In this document: positions 35,849 through 44,217 of the stretch, one piece after another
How the letters are laid out: each line of letters starts with the position of its first letter
Numbering within the stretch: the first letter of the stretch is position 1
From: Avibacterium paragallinarum
GTDB lineage: Bacteria; Pseudomonadota; Gammaproteobacteria; Enterobacterales; Pasteurellaceae
Reading direction: 5' to 3'
Length of the DNA: 64,000 bases
NCBI RefSeq assembly: GCF_900450705.1
Contig: NZ_UGHK01000002.1
Span: 62,001-126,000 of the forward strand
Notes under the pieces: generated by a model
Seen by the model: only the letters and a program-made list of their open reading frames with translations
What the model was told of the DNA's origin: nothing
The model's database searches: none
Translations under genes and position numbers: made by a program

Positions 35849-36922
35849 ATGCCAACTACGCAAAAAATTATTCATATTGATATGGATTGCTTTTATGCTT
35901 CTATTGAGCTGCGAGATAAACCGCATCTCAGAGGGAAGCCTGTGGCTGTTGGGGGAGGGGCAGATCAGCGTGGTGTGTTGAGTACCTGCAATTATGAAGC
36001 GAGGAAATTCGGTTTGCATAGTGCGATGCCAACAGCACAGGCATTGAAGCTTTGTCCGAATTTGACTCTGTTACCTGTAAATATGGCATTGTATAAACAG
36101 GTGTCGCAACAAATTCGGCAAATTTTTTATCGTTACACACACTTGGTTGAGCCGTTATCTCTTGATGAAGCCTATTTAGATGTTACAGATTGCGATAAAT
36201 GCTCAGGCTCAGCCACTTGGATTGCCCAAGAAATCCGTCAAAAAATTTGGCAGGAAACCCAACTGACTGCATCAGCGGGCGTTGCACCATTGAAATTTTT
36301 AGCCCAAATTGCCTCGGATAAAAATAAGCCTAATGGGCAGTTTGTGATTCACCCTGATGAGGTGGCGGAGTTTGTGAAAAAGTTGCCATTAAGTGCTATT
36401 CCTGGTGTCGGAAAAGTGACAACGCAACGTTTGTTAGAAATGGGGCTGAAAACCTGTGCTGACGTGCAAGATTTTGAACAACATCTATTGTTAAATCAAT
36501 TAGGTAAAGTGGGGCAGCGTATTTGGTCGTTTAGCCACGGAATTGATGAACGAAAAGTGCAACCTGAACGGTTACGCAAATCTGTTGGGGTGGAAACAAC
36601 ATTATTGCAAAATATCACTGATCTGCGTGACGGCGAGGCGGTTTTAGAGCACCTCTACCCGCAATTAATAGAGCGTGTGCAGCGGGCTTGTCCGCATATT
36701 TCTTTGGAAAAACTCAATAAAATCGGGATTAAACTCAAATTTGAGGATTTTCAAATTACCACGCTAGAAAAAAGTGCGGTCAGTTTTCAGTACGAAAATT
36801 TTCGTGCATTGTTATCGCGAATTTGGCAACGTCGTCAGGATAAATCCATTCGATTAATTGGCTTACAGGTTAATTTACCCGAGCAACAAGAAGAAAAACA
36901 GATGAGTTTATGGGAAAACTGA
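35849..36922 (+). CDS. dinB: DNA polymerase IV
   Basis: A 357-residue Y-family translesion polymerase: IIHIDMDCFYASIE (metal Asp), LSLDEAYLDVT (catalytic Asp-Glu), ASAGVAPLKFLAQIASDKNKPNG and the helix-hairpin-helix IPGVGKVTTQRLLEMG. It ends QMSLWEN, a plausible sliding-clamp binding motif (QxxLW). The ribosome binding site is weak. Upstream LexA box and an uptake word. Confidence 0.96.
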   Translation: MPTTQKIIHIDMDCFYASIELRDKPHLRGKPVAVGGGADQRGVLSTCNYEARKFGLHSAMPTAQALKLCPNLTLLPVNMALYKQVSQQIRQIFYRYTHLVEPLSLDEAYLDVTDCDKCSGSATWIAQEIRQKIWQETQLTASAGVAPLKFLAQIASDKNKPNGQFVIHPDEVAEFVKKLPLSAIPGVGKVTTQRLLEMGLKTCADVQDFEQHLLLNQLGKVGQRIWSFSHGIDERKVQPERLRKSVGVETTLLQNITDLRDGEAVLEHLYPQLIERVQRACPHISLEKLNKIGIKLKFEDFQITTLEKSAVSFQYENFRALLSRIWQRRQDKSIRLIGLQVNLPEQQEEKQMSLWEN

Positions 36923-37021
36923 TCCGTTAAATCTTGAAATTACAAAATTTATAATTATATTGGTTATTCCTTTAATTATTTATTGGATAATCAACCACAT
37001 ACTCACAGCGAGGAACGTTTT

Positions 37022-37888
37022 ATGATGCGAATTTTATTATTTTTAGCCACGAATATGGCGGTGTTGATCGTTTTCAACATTATTTTGAGTTTAACGGGAA
37101 TCCGCGCCCAAGATGCCAGCGGGCTACTTATTATGGCGGCACTGTTCGGTTTCAGTGGCTCGTTGATTTCCTTATTTTTATCCAAAACAATAGCATTAAA
37201 ATCGGTGAATGGGCAGGTGATCGAGCAGCCTCGCACAGAGCAAGAACGTTGGTTGCTCAACACTGTTGAAACGCAGGCACGCCAAGCAAATATTCCAATG
37301 CCAACCGTGGCGATTTACCATTCTGCGGACGTCAATGCCTTTGCCACTGGCGCAAGTAAAAGCAACTCTCTGGTTGCCGTGAGTACAGGATTGCTCAACG
37401 CAATGACCAAAGACGAAGCGGAAGCAGTGCTAGCGCACGAAATCAGCCATATTCAAAATGGCGATATGGTTACAATGACGTTGCTTCAAGGCGTGTTAAA
37501 TACTTTCGTGATTTTTATTTCTCGTCTTATCGCTAACGTGGTGGCGAGCAATCGCAACGACAACGGAGAAAGCAGCAGCGGAATTTATTTCTTAGTTTCA
37601 ATGGTGCTAGAAGTGGTGTTTGGTTTCTTGGCGAGTATGATCGCAATGTGGTTCTCACGTTATCGTGAGTACCGTGCGGACGCAGGTTCAGCCCATTTAG
37701 TCGGCAAACAAAAAATGATCGCCGCATTACGCCGCTTACAACAACTTCACGAACCACAACAAATGGAAGGGCAATTTGCGGCTTTCGGTATTAACGGCAG
37801 AACAGGCGGTTTAGCCTCATTATTTTTAAGCCACCCTCCGTTGGAAAAGCGTATTGAAGCGTTGCAACAAAGCGATAGTTTAAAATAA
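37022..37888 (+). CDS. htpX: Membrane zinc protease HtpX
   Basis: A 288-residue heat-shock membrane metalloprotease. Two N-terminal membrane segments (residues about 4-25 and 33-53), HEISH zinc site at 139-143, two more membrane segments, and the downstream [11 protein letters not shown] zinc ligand region. It degrades damaged inner membrane proteins with FtsH. ATG 37022 has GAGGA upstream; an earlier start would add a hydrophilic extension unusual for HtpX. Confidence 0.95.
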   Translation: MMRILLFLATNMAVLIVFNIILSLTGIRAQDASGLLIMAALFGFSGSLISLFLSKTIALKSVNGQVIEQPRTEQERWLLNTVETQARQANIPMPTVAIYHSADVNAFATGASKSNSLVAVSTGLLNAMTKDEAEAVLAHEISHIQNGDMVTMTLLQGVLNTFVIFISRLIANVVASNRNDNGESSSGIYFLVSMVLEVVFGFLASMIAMWFSRYREYRADAGSAHLVGKQKMIAALRRLQQLHEPQQMEGQFAAFGINGRTGGLASLFLSHPPLEKRIEALQQSDSLK

Positions 37889-37898
37889 ACGCTTTTTT

Positions 37899-37922
37899 GG
37901 GGCAGACACATAGGTCTGCCCC
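37899..37922. repeat. Palindrome after htpX, related to 39846-39868
   Basis: GGGGCAGAC (37899-37907) and GTCTGCCCC (37914-37922) form a perfect 9-bp stem. It likely terminates htpX and has a near relative on the other side of the two insertion sequences. Confidence 0.6.
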
Positions 37923-37938
37923 TTGTATATTAAAATTA

Positions 37939-38657
37939 GGGGCTGTAGTAGATTAGCCCTAAATTTCACACCATTTTCGCAATATTTTTAACTGCTCTTT
38001 TGGTGTCCCAAAGTTAAACCGAAATTCACATTCCTTCAAGAATAAAGGAAAGTTTTTTCGGTTAATTCCATTATATTTTCGCAGTATCCGCTTCGCCTGA
38101 TTCCAAAAATTTTCAATGCCATTAATATGATTTTGTTTCACCGCAAATAGCTCGGAATGATTGATTCGTTCGTGGTGAAATTCACTCACATCAAGCGCAT
38201 CATAACTGCGATAAGTGTCCGTATAAACCCAGCTATCAGGCTTGATTTTTCTTTTAATAACAGGGAGTAATGTTTCACTCTTGGTGTTTTCAACCACAAC
38301 AGTAAATACCTTTCCTTGTCGTTTTAGTAACCCAAAAACAGCAACTTTTCCAGCCGCTCCTCGTCCTCGTCCTCGTTTTCCCTTTCGATGACCACCAAAA
38401 TAGCTTTCGTCTAGTTCAATTTCCCCCTCAAAAATCTCGTTAACTTCAAGGGATAAATGATAGCCAATCACAAGCCTGATTTTATGGTAGAACAAAGCGG
38501 CTGTATTCGGTTGAATATCTAGCAAATTTGCTGCTGTTCTTGCAGTAACTTCTGCGACAAAAAACTCAAGCAGTTTTTTCTGTATGGATTGCTTTAATTT
38601 ACAATATGTTATCTTCATTTTTGTAGTATAGCATTGTTACTAATCTACTACAGCCCC
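37939..38657 (-). mobile_element. IS1016-like insertion sequence (IS1595 family), intact ends
   Basis: Perfect 18-bp terminal inverted repeats begin GGGGCTGTAGTAGATTAG at 37939 and end at 38657. The 8-bp target duplication TAAAATTA is present at 37931-37938 and 38658-38665. Size and duplication length fit IS1595-family elements. Confidence 0.92.
37959..38618 (-). CDS. IS1595-family (IS1016 group) transposase
   Basis: A 219-residue transposase with an N-terminal helix-turn-helix region (VTARTAANLLDIQPNTAALFYHKI), the DDNK-type catalytic core starting ELDESYFGGHRKGKRGRG, VYTDTYRSYDAL, and NHINGIENFWNQAKR. The frame is complete, so the element may be active. Confidence 0.92.
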   Translation of the reverse strand: MKITYCKLKQSIQKKLLEFFVAEVTARTAANLLDIQPNTAALFYHKIRLVIGYHLSLEVNEIFEGEIELDESYFGGHRKGKRGRGRGAAGKVAVFGLLKRQGKVFTVVVENTKSETLLPVIKRKIKPDSWVYTDTYRSYDALDVSEFHHERINHSELFAVKQNHINGIENFWNQAKRILRKYNGINRKNFPLFLKECEFRFNFGTPKEQLKILRKWCEI

Positions 38658-38688
38658 TAAAATTAATATAAAATAGCAACAAAACCCC

Positions 38689-38751
38689 GTTATCTGCATC
38701 TCGCATACGCCCCAGGCAACAAACCGAGTTGTAGCAATGAGAGCAGATAAC
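38689..38751 (+). ncRNA. Candidate IS110 bridge RNA
   Basis: Between the preceding IS and the IS110 recombinase, GTTATCTGC (38689-38697) pairs with GCAGATAAC (38743-38751). The stem extends inward (TCTC..GAGA with a small bulge), and a further CAAC/GTTG hairpin lies inside. IS110-group elements encode a bridge RNA with target- and donor-binding loops in the left non-coding end, just upstream of the recombinase gene. Loop assignments and true 5' end are not determined. Confidence 0.55.
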
Positions 38752-38807
38752 ATTTCACCAAAAAACCGAACAGTTGCCAGACTTAAACCCGAATGCAAGG
38801 CAGGTTA

Positions 38808-39755
38808 ATGATGAATGAACAAACTTATTGTGGTATTGATGTTGCTAAACGTCATTTCGTCATTGGGCTTTCTACCCAAAAACGAACTAAGACCGAAACC
38901 AACAATCCGAAAGGGATTGCGCATACCATTGAGTATTTACGTCGTTTCAGTGTGGACTTAATTGTCCTTGAAAGCACCGGTGGGCTTGAACTTCCATTAG
39001 CTAAAGCACTCCACCGCACAGGCTTTCGTGTGGTGATTGCTAACCCGCGACAAACCAATCAGTTTGCGATGTCGCAATCACTAGCAAAAACCGACAATAA
39101 AGATGCCAAAATGTTGGCTTTTTACGCCCAAATGCTCGCAATGCGTGATAATGTAGCACAGCAGCTTTACATACCACCCACTCCCGAGCAGGAACAGCTT
39201 GAAGCCCTTGTTTCACGCCGTAATCAGCTTGTTGAAATGCGTTTTGCGGAGAAAAACCGCCTTGAACAAGTTCATTCCACACAAGTATTCAGTGTTGAAC
39301 AGCATATCGACTATCTCAGCCTGCGTATTGATGAGCTGGATAGGGAAATCGAACAGCATCTCAAACATTTTGACGATACAATAAAAAAGTTTAAAGACAT
39401 CAAAGGGTTGGGTACACAAACAATAGCCGTTTTGATGTCAATGTTGCCTGAGTTAGGTCAATACACACATAAACAAATCGCTTCACTTGTTGGTGTTGCA
39501 CCCCATCCTAAAGAAAGTGGCAACACCAAATGGAAAAGCCGCTGTTCAGGTGGTCGCAAAGCCGTACGAAATGCACTGTATATGGCAACATTTGTTTGTG
39601 TGCGTTTTGAGCCTAAACTCAAACAATTTTACGAACGCTTACGTGCTAATGGTAAGGCGTTCAAAGTGGCGATTAACGCCTGTATGCGTAAACTTCTCAC
39701 CATTTTAAATGCGATTGTCCGCGATGACTCGCAATGGGACGCTCACGCACTTTAA
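38808..39755 (+). CDS. IS110-family recombinase (DEDD transposase)
   Basis: A recombinase of about 315 residues. N-terminal RuvC-like DEDD domain: YCGIDVAKRHFVIGL, LIVLESTGG, NPRQTNQFAMSQSLAKTDNKDAKML. C-terminal Tnp20 domain with LVGVAPHPKESG and a serine region (KWKSRCSGGRKAVRNALYM). There are no obvious terminal inverted repeats, as expected. Complete frame. ATG 38811 is an alternative start. Confidence 0.9.
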   Translation: MMNEQTYCGIDVAKRHFVIGLSTQKRTKTETNNPKGIAHTIEYLRRFSVDLIVLESTGGLELPLAKALHRTGFRVVIANPRQTNQFAMSQSLAKTDNKDAKMLAFYAQMLAMRDNVAQQLYIPPTPEQEQLEALVSRRNQLVEMRFAEKNRLEQVHSTQVFSVEQHIDYLSLRIDELDREIEQHLKHFDDTIKKFKDIKGLGTQTIAVLMSMLPELGQYTHKQIASLVGVAPHPKESGNTKWKSRCSGGRKAVRNALYMATFVCVRFEPKLKQFYERLRANGKAFKVAINACMRKLLTILNAIVRDDSQWDAHAL

Positions 39756-39845
39756 TTAACGAATTTGTATTTTTGCTTTTTAGCGGAATACAGTTGCTAC
39801 GAAAATTTATTTAATTACAATCAGTTACCATTATATTCGAGTGTA

Positions 39846-39868
39846 GGGGCGGACCTGTGTGTCCGCCC
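39846..39868. repeat. Palindrome related to 37899-37922
   Basis: GGGGCGGAC (39846-39854) and GTCCGCCC (39861-39868). Read on the minus strand it is nearly identical to the palindrome after htpX. The gap 39756-39969 otherwise holds only the IS110 right end and the epmC leader. Confidence 0.55.
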
Positions 39869-39969
39869 TTTAAAATAATTAATGTAGCTAAACCGCCATA
39901 AATGTTAAAATAGGGCGTTTTCAAATTTTCAGGCACAGATTTTGTGCCTTATTATTTTTTGGAGTTGTG

Positions 39970-40506
39970 ATGGAACATCGTTTAGAAGATATTATTGCCA
40001 TTTTTAATCAATGCTTTGAGCAAGAATATAATACCAAATTGGTTAAAGGGGGCGATGAACCGCTTTATGTGCCAGCGAATGAATACTGCCCTTACAATGC
40101 CATTTATTTTGCACGGGGCTTTTACAGTAGCACCTTGCACGAGATTTCGCACTGGCTGATTGCCGGCAAAGAGCGGCGTAAATTAGAAGATTTTGGCTAT
40201 TGGTACGAACCTGACGGACGTTCTGAACAACGTCAGCGAGAATTTGAGCAAGTGGAAGTAAAGCCACAAGCATTAGAATGGATTTTAGCCACCGCGGCAG
40301 GATTTCGCTATATTGCGAGCAGTGATAATCTCAATGGCAACCTCGGCGATACCCAGCCTTTCAAACAAGCCGTTTATGAACAAGTGAAAAGCTATGCCGC
40401 GAAAGGGTTACCAAAACGCGCAGAAACCTTACGCCAAGCCCTTGCTAAATTTTACGGCACACCAGAGTGCATTAATTTGGATTTGTTTGACGTGAGTAAA
40501 ATTTAA
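39970..40506 (+). CDS. epmC: Elongation factor P hydroxylase
   Basis: A 178-residue EpmC (YfcM) protein: EDIIAIFNQCFEQEYNTKLV, FARGFYSSTLHEISHWLIAGKERR with the HEISHW metal-binding motif, and DFGYWYEPDGR. It hydroxylates the beta-lysylated lysine of EF-P. ATG 39970 follows GGAG at 39961; an overlapping GTG 39967 is possible. Confidence 0.9.
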   Translation: MEHRLEDIIAIFNQCFEQEYNTKLVKGGDEPLYVPANEYCPYNAIYFARGFYSSTLHEISHWLIAGKERRKLEDFGYWYEPDGRSEQRQREFEQVEVKPQALEWILATAAGFRYIASSDNLNGNLGDTQPFKQAVYEQVKSYAAKGLPKRAETLRQALAKFYGTPECINLDLFDVSKI

Positions 40507-40528
40507 GTCAAAAATCAGCGAAATTTGC

Positions 40529-40573
40529 ACCGCTCTTTGTTTACTTATGCTCTAAAAAAGTGCGGTGTAAAAT
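40529..40573 (+). terminator. Uptake-word dyad after epmC
   Basis: CACCGCTCTTT followed by AAAAGTGCGGTG forms an imperfect stem with one uptake word. It is placed as a terminator between epmC and the ABC gene. Confidence 0.5.
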
Positions 40574-40598
40574 GTTAATAAATTTAACGGAACATTGA

Positions 40599-41516
40599 AT
40601 GTTAGCATTAGAAATCAAAGGATTAACCAAAGAATATAAAAACGGGGTCAAAGCCTTGCACGGCATTGATCTGAGTGTTGAAGCAGGGGATTTTTATGCG
40701 TTGCTTGGGCATAATGGTGCGGGAAAATCCACCACCATTGGGATTATTTGTTCTTTGGTGAATAAAACATCAGGTGATGTGAAAGTGTTTGGCGCGGATT
40801 TGGATAGCAATCCCAGTCAGTTAAAACAGTATATCGGCCTAGTGCCGCAAGAGTTTAACTTTAACCAATTTGAGCGCGTGATTGATATTCTCACCAATCA
40901 AGCGGGTTATTATGGTATTCCACGCAAAGAGGCTTTAGTGCGCGCGGAAGTGTGGCTGAAAAAGCTCGATTTGTGGGATAAACGCCATCAGCAATCACGC
41001 CAACTTTCAGGGGGAATGAAACGCCGTTTAATGATTGTGCGCGCCTTAATGCATCACCCTAAATTGCTGATTCTTGATGAGCCTACGGCGGGCGTGGATA
41101 TTGAACTGCGCCGCACAATGTGGGAGTTTTTGCGTGAGCTAAATCAGCAAGGCACAACGATTATTCTTACCACGCACTATTTGGAAGAAGCGGAAATGCT
41201 CTGTCGTCATATTGGCATTATTCAGCACGGGCGTTTAGTGGTAAATATGTCAATGAAAGCCTTATTGGCGAAGCTGGAAACGGAAACCTTTATTTTTGAT
41301 TTAGCGCCGCAAGCGGTTAAGCCTGAAATAATGGGTTACAACGTCACTTGGTTAGATAACAATACGCTTGAAGTGGAAGTGAAAAGAGAACAGGGTTTAA
41401 ATCAGCTATTTTTACAACTGACGCAACAAGGTGTGCAAGTGTTGAGTATGCGTAATAAAGCCAACCGTTTAGAAGAATTATTTGTTTCAATGGCATTGAA
41501 TAAAGGAGTGCAATAA
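40599..41516 (+). CDS. ABC-2 transporter ATP-binding protein, YadG-like
   Basis: A 305-residue ATPase: Walker A GHNGAGKST (near residue 38), Q-loop VPQEFNFNQFE, signature LSGGMKRR, Walker B LLILDEPTAGVD, H-loop TTHYLEEAE. It resembles YadG, whose permease partner YadH is normally encoded next. Here that partner is interrupted after 11 codons, so the ATPase is an orphan. Confidence 0.92.
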   Translation: MLALEIKGLTKEYKNGVKALHGIDLSVEAGDFYALLGHNGAGKSTTIGIICSLVNKTSGDVKVFGADLDSNPSQLKQYIGLVPQEFNFNQFERVIDILTNQAGYYGIPRKEALVRAEVWLKKLDLWDKRHQQSRQLSGGMKRRLMIVRALMHHPKLLILDEPTAGVDIELRRTMWEFLRELNQQGTTIILTTHYLEEAEMLCRHIGIIQHGRLVVNMSMKALLAKLETETFIFDLAPQAVKPEIMGYNVTWLDNNTLEVEVKREQGLNQLFLQLTQQGVQVLSMRNKANRLEELFVSMALNKGVQ

Positions 41517-41549
41517 TGAGTTTAGCTTGGGTTGCCTTTCAAACTATTT
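41517..41549 (+). pseudogene. ABC-2 permease remnant (yadH-like), cut by an IS
   Basis: ATG 41517 overlaps the ATPase stop region (TAATGAG) and encodes MSLAWVAFQTI before an IS1016-like end begins at 41550. Start, coupling and first residues fit YadH. The rest of the permease is not found on the far side of the IS complex, so it has been deleted. Confidence 0.75.
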
Positions 41550-41803
41550 GGGGCTGTCCTAGATAACAACTAAAAAATCTATTTAGGTTAGAATGAACCA
41601 ATGAGAAAAAGTCGTCTAAGTCAGCACAAACAAAATAAACTCATTGAGCTATTTGTTGCAGGTGTTACTGCAAGGACAGCAGCAGAGTTAGTCAATGTAA
41701 ACAAAACGACTGCCGCATATTACTTTCATCGTTTACGCCAACTCATCTATCAAAACAGCCTTCACTTAGAGATGTTTGAAGGTGAAATTGAAGCCGATGA
41801 AAG
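41550..41803 (+). mobile_element. 5' fragment of an IS1016-like element
   Basis: 254 bp identical by eye to the first 254 bp of the complete copy at 46640. It contains the left inverted repeat GGGGCTGTCCTAGATAAC and the first part of the transposase (start 41601, MRKSRLSQHKQNKL), and breaks off at an IS3-type end. Confidence 0.92.
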
Positions 41804-41860
41804 TGATCTGCACCCCAAAAGTTGGACTAAATAACCAACTGATTAAGGTGCAGATTTTTT

Positions 41861-42370
41861 ATGACTAAATATACTCAACGTTTCAAACAACAAGTGCTCG
41901 ACTTTTATCATCAAAATGGAAAAAACCGTTCGCTTACTCGCCAGTATTTTCAGCTTCCCCAAAGCACGTTAGCACGTTGGATTGCGAAATTTAATCATAA
42001 TGGAATCAATGGATTAGCTGTGTTAGGTAAAAAACGATGTTATTCTGTTGAGTTTAAATTAAAGGTTATTCAAGCTATCAAAAAAGGCCAGTGCTCCGCT
42101 GAAGCCGCCTGCTTTCGCTTTGATATCCCCAGTTCAGGGATAATTAGTCAATGGTTGCAACGCTTTGAAAAACAAGGTATAGATGGGTTATTACTCAAAC
42201 CTAAAGGTCGTCCAAGTATGAAACTCAACTCACCTAAAATGCCACCAACGCCCAAAACAGAAGAAGAACGCTTGCGTTACCGAATTTTGGAATTAGAAGC
42301 GGAGAATGCAATGCTAAAAAAGTTGCAGGAACTCAACCAACAAAAAATGCAGAAAAAGCCGTCATCGTAA
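41861..42370 (+). CDS. IS3-family OrfA (IS150 InsJ type)
   Basis: A 169-residue OrfA with two helix-turn-helix units ([24 protein letters not shown] and [24 protein letters not shown]) and a C-terminal leucine-zipper-like coiled coil, as in IS150 InsJ. OrfB lies in the -1 frame; the A-rich AAAAAATG and GAAAAAG near 42340-42356 are candidate slip sites. Confidence 0.9.
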   Translation: MTKYTQRFKQQVLDFYHQNGKNRSLTRQYFQLPQSTLARWIAKFNHNGINGLAVLGKKRCYSVEFKLKVIQAIKKGQCSAEAACFRFDIPSSGIISQWLQRFEKQGIDGLLLKPKGRPSMKLNSPKMPPTPKTEEERLRYRILELEAENAMLKKLQELNQQKMQKKPSS

Positions 42371-42393
42371 ATGCCTTACGCTCGCGTTTCCCG

Positions 42394-43200
42394 TTGGAAT
42401 TGTTACTCAGGCTAATCGGATTGGCACGCAGTTCGTTCTTTTATCATCTCAAGCCAAAGTCGGATAAAAATGTAGCGATTTCACAGAAAATAGAGGAAAT
42501 TTATCGCAAAAATGACGAAAATTATGGTTATCGTCGAATTACCTTGGAATTAAGGAAATACTTGATTATCAACCACAAAAGGGGGCAAGCGATAATGCAA
42601 CGTTTGGGGTTAAAAGGAAAAAGTAAGCAGAAAAAATATCGTTCTTACCAAGGCAAAGTGGGACACATTGCCGATAATCTGTTGCAACGGGATTTTACGG
42701 CAACGATGCCGAATGAGAAGTGGGTAACGGATATCACCGAGTTCAAATGTGCGGAAGGCAAAGTGTATTTATCGCCGATTAAAGACTTGTTTAATAACGA
42801 AATTATTGCTTATGATGTGGCGAGAAGTCCGAATTTTGAGCAGATAACCAGAATGTTGACCCAGGCGGTGAACCGATTAGCGGGGGAAAAACCGATACTG
42901 CATTCCGACCAAGGATGGCAGTATCAAATGATGGGTTATCGGGAGATATTGAAAAAACACGGTATTACGCAAAGTATGTCGAGAAAAGGTAATTGCCTTG
43001 ATAATGGTGCGATGGAAAGCTTTTTCGGGCGATTGAAGACGGAATGTTACTTTGGCAAGCGGTTTGAAACCTTTGAACAGCTTGAAAAAGTGATTCACGA
43101 GTACATTCATTACTACAACAATGAGCGTATTCAAGCGAAGCTCAAAGGACTAAGCCCTGTGGAATACAGAACTCAGTCCTTGAATGAAATTAGAATATAG
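42394..43200 (+). CDS. IS3-family OrfB transposase (IS150 InsK type)
   Basis: A DDE transposase of 268 or more residues: KWVTDITEF (first Asp), LHSDQGWQY (second Asp), [18 protein letters not shown] (Glu), with HTH_21 region upstream. Its frame is open upstream of 42394 into the OrfA overlap ([16 protein letters not shown]), so the real product is probably an OrfAB frameshift fusion. Confidence 0.9.
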   Translation: MELLLRLIGLARSSFFYHLKPKSDKNVAISQKIEEIYRKNDENYGYRRITLELRKYLIINHKRGQAIMQRLGLKGKSKQKKYRSYQGKVGHIADNLLQRDFTATMPNEKWVTDITEFKCAEGKVYLSPIKDLFNNEIIAYDVARSPNFEQITRMLTQAVNRLAGEKPILHSDQGWQYQMMGYREILKKHGITQSMSRKGNCLDNGAMESFFGRLKTECYFGKRFETFEQLEKVIHEYIHYYNNERIQAKLKGLSPVEYRTQSLNEIRI

Positions 43201-43345
43201 TCTAACTTTTTGGGGGTAGATCAATCTGAAGCAGTTTTTTTCCTTACTGACCCAATCCCCAAAAGGAATCTGCCCGCTGATTCTTACCTTTCAAGAGGAT
43301 AACTAAAACGGCATTAATTGCCGTTTGTTCTGAGCGGTAACATTA

Positions 43346-43855
43346 TTATTTTTTGAGCAATTTAGTTAGAGGAAGAAATAGGGTGTTCTGCCGCTCAAGA
43401 AAAGCAATAAAGCCTAGTTTGCGGTAAAACACCATGGCTTGTTCATCTTTCGCATTAACTAATAAGGCGGCAACGGCAAGATTTGAATCTTTGATTTTAC
43501 TGATAGCATCAGCAATGAGAAACTTGCCATAACCACGACCAATAAAGCGTTCATCAATCGCCAATCGTCCAATTAATGCGGCAGGAATATTGGGATAACG
43601 AATTTCTTGTTTGATTTGTATTTCAGGAATATCGCTCACATTAATTGCGGTGGCGGAAAGCGTGTAATAACCAATAATTTGAGCGGGTTTTTGATGTACT
43701 AAGATGAAACATTTTGATAATGCTTTTCTTTCATCTTGTGAAACTTGGGTGTAGAAATAGCGATTTAACTCAGGCGAAAGACTGCAGAAAGATTTTCTCT
43801 CTATTTTTAACTGGGAGAGGGTGATGACATCAATATTATCCAAATCAATCTGCAC
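43346..43855 (-). CDS. GNAT acetyltransferase toxin, TacT-like
   Basis: A 169-residue GNAT protein. Acetyl-CoA binding segment GRLAIDERFIGRGYGKFLIADA near residues 92-113 and MVFYRKLGFIAF near the end. It overlaps by 11 bases a DUF1778 antitoxin gene, the TacA-TacT arrangement in which the toxin acetylates charged tRNA. Which tRNAs are targeted cannot be told. Confidence 0.88.
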   Translation of the reverse strand: MQIDLDNIDVITLSQLKIERKSFCSLSPELNRYFYTQVSQDERKALSKCFILVHQKPAQIIGYYTLSATAINVSDIPEIQIKQEIRYPNIPAALIGRLAIDERFIGRGYGKFLIADAISKIKDSNLAVAALLVNAKDEQAMVFYRKLGFIAFLERQNTLFLPLTKLLKK

Positions 43856-44138
43856 GAGTATTTTTCCTTGCTAAAAATTGTTGGTGCATTGAAAGGGCTT
43901 CTTCCATTGCGGGATTGATCTCATAAGAATCAAGATGTTCCAATAAATGTGCTTGATCTGCCACAGATAATTGTATGGATTGGTGTTCTGCAATTGTTTT
44001 TACGGATTCTTTATACACGACATCAATAATAAAATCTGTTATCGTACGTCCCGTAATTGCCGCGGCTTGTTTAAATAATTGATAAATTTCAGGATTTACT
44101 TTTGCTTCTAAGCGTGCTTTGGCTGTTTTCACTTGCAT
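43845..44138 (-). CDS. DUF1778 antitoxin, TacA-like
   Basis: A 97-residue protein with an N-terminal ribbon-helix-helix (KTAKARLEAKVNPEIYQLFKQAA, GRTITDFI) and a C-terminal part ending in an acidic/Asn region that would wrap the toxin. First gene of the pair. Transcription starts from a promoter embedded in a palindrome at 44170-44196. Confidence 0.88.
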   Translation of the reverse strand: MQVKTAKARLEAKVNPEIYQLFKQAAAITGRTITDFIIDVVYKESVKTIAEHQSIQLSVADQAHLLEHLDSYEINPAMEEALSMHQQFLARKNTRAD

Positions 44139-44169
44139 AATATTTTCCTACTGCGTTAATGATGGGTAA

Positions 44170-44199
44170 AATTATACGGCTGCCAGCCGTATAATTCAA
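44170..44199 (-). promoter_or_regulatory. Promoter-operator palindrome of the toxin-antitoxin operon
   Basis: A perfect palindrome of two 12-bp arms, AATTATACGGCT (44170-44181) and AGCCGTATAATT (44185-44196), spans the interval. On the minus strand it includes -10 TATAAT (44171-44176) and, 17 bp away, -35 TTGAAT (44194-44199). Autorepression by the RHH antitoxin is expected. Confidence 0.75.
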
Positions 44200-44217
44200 G
44201 GATAAGGAAAGAATTTT

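Larger units (their letters stand above)
41804..43223 (+). mobile_element. IS150-like insertion sequence (IS3 family)
   Basis: Ends are TGATCTGCACCCCAAAAG on the left and, read inward from 43223, TGATCTACCCCCAAAAAG: imperfect inverted repeats of about 24 bp. It contains orfA and orfB. The flanks (AAG left, ATC right) show no target duplication, and the remainder of the IS1016 element is missing on the right, so a deletion followed insertion. Confidence 0.9.
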
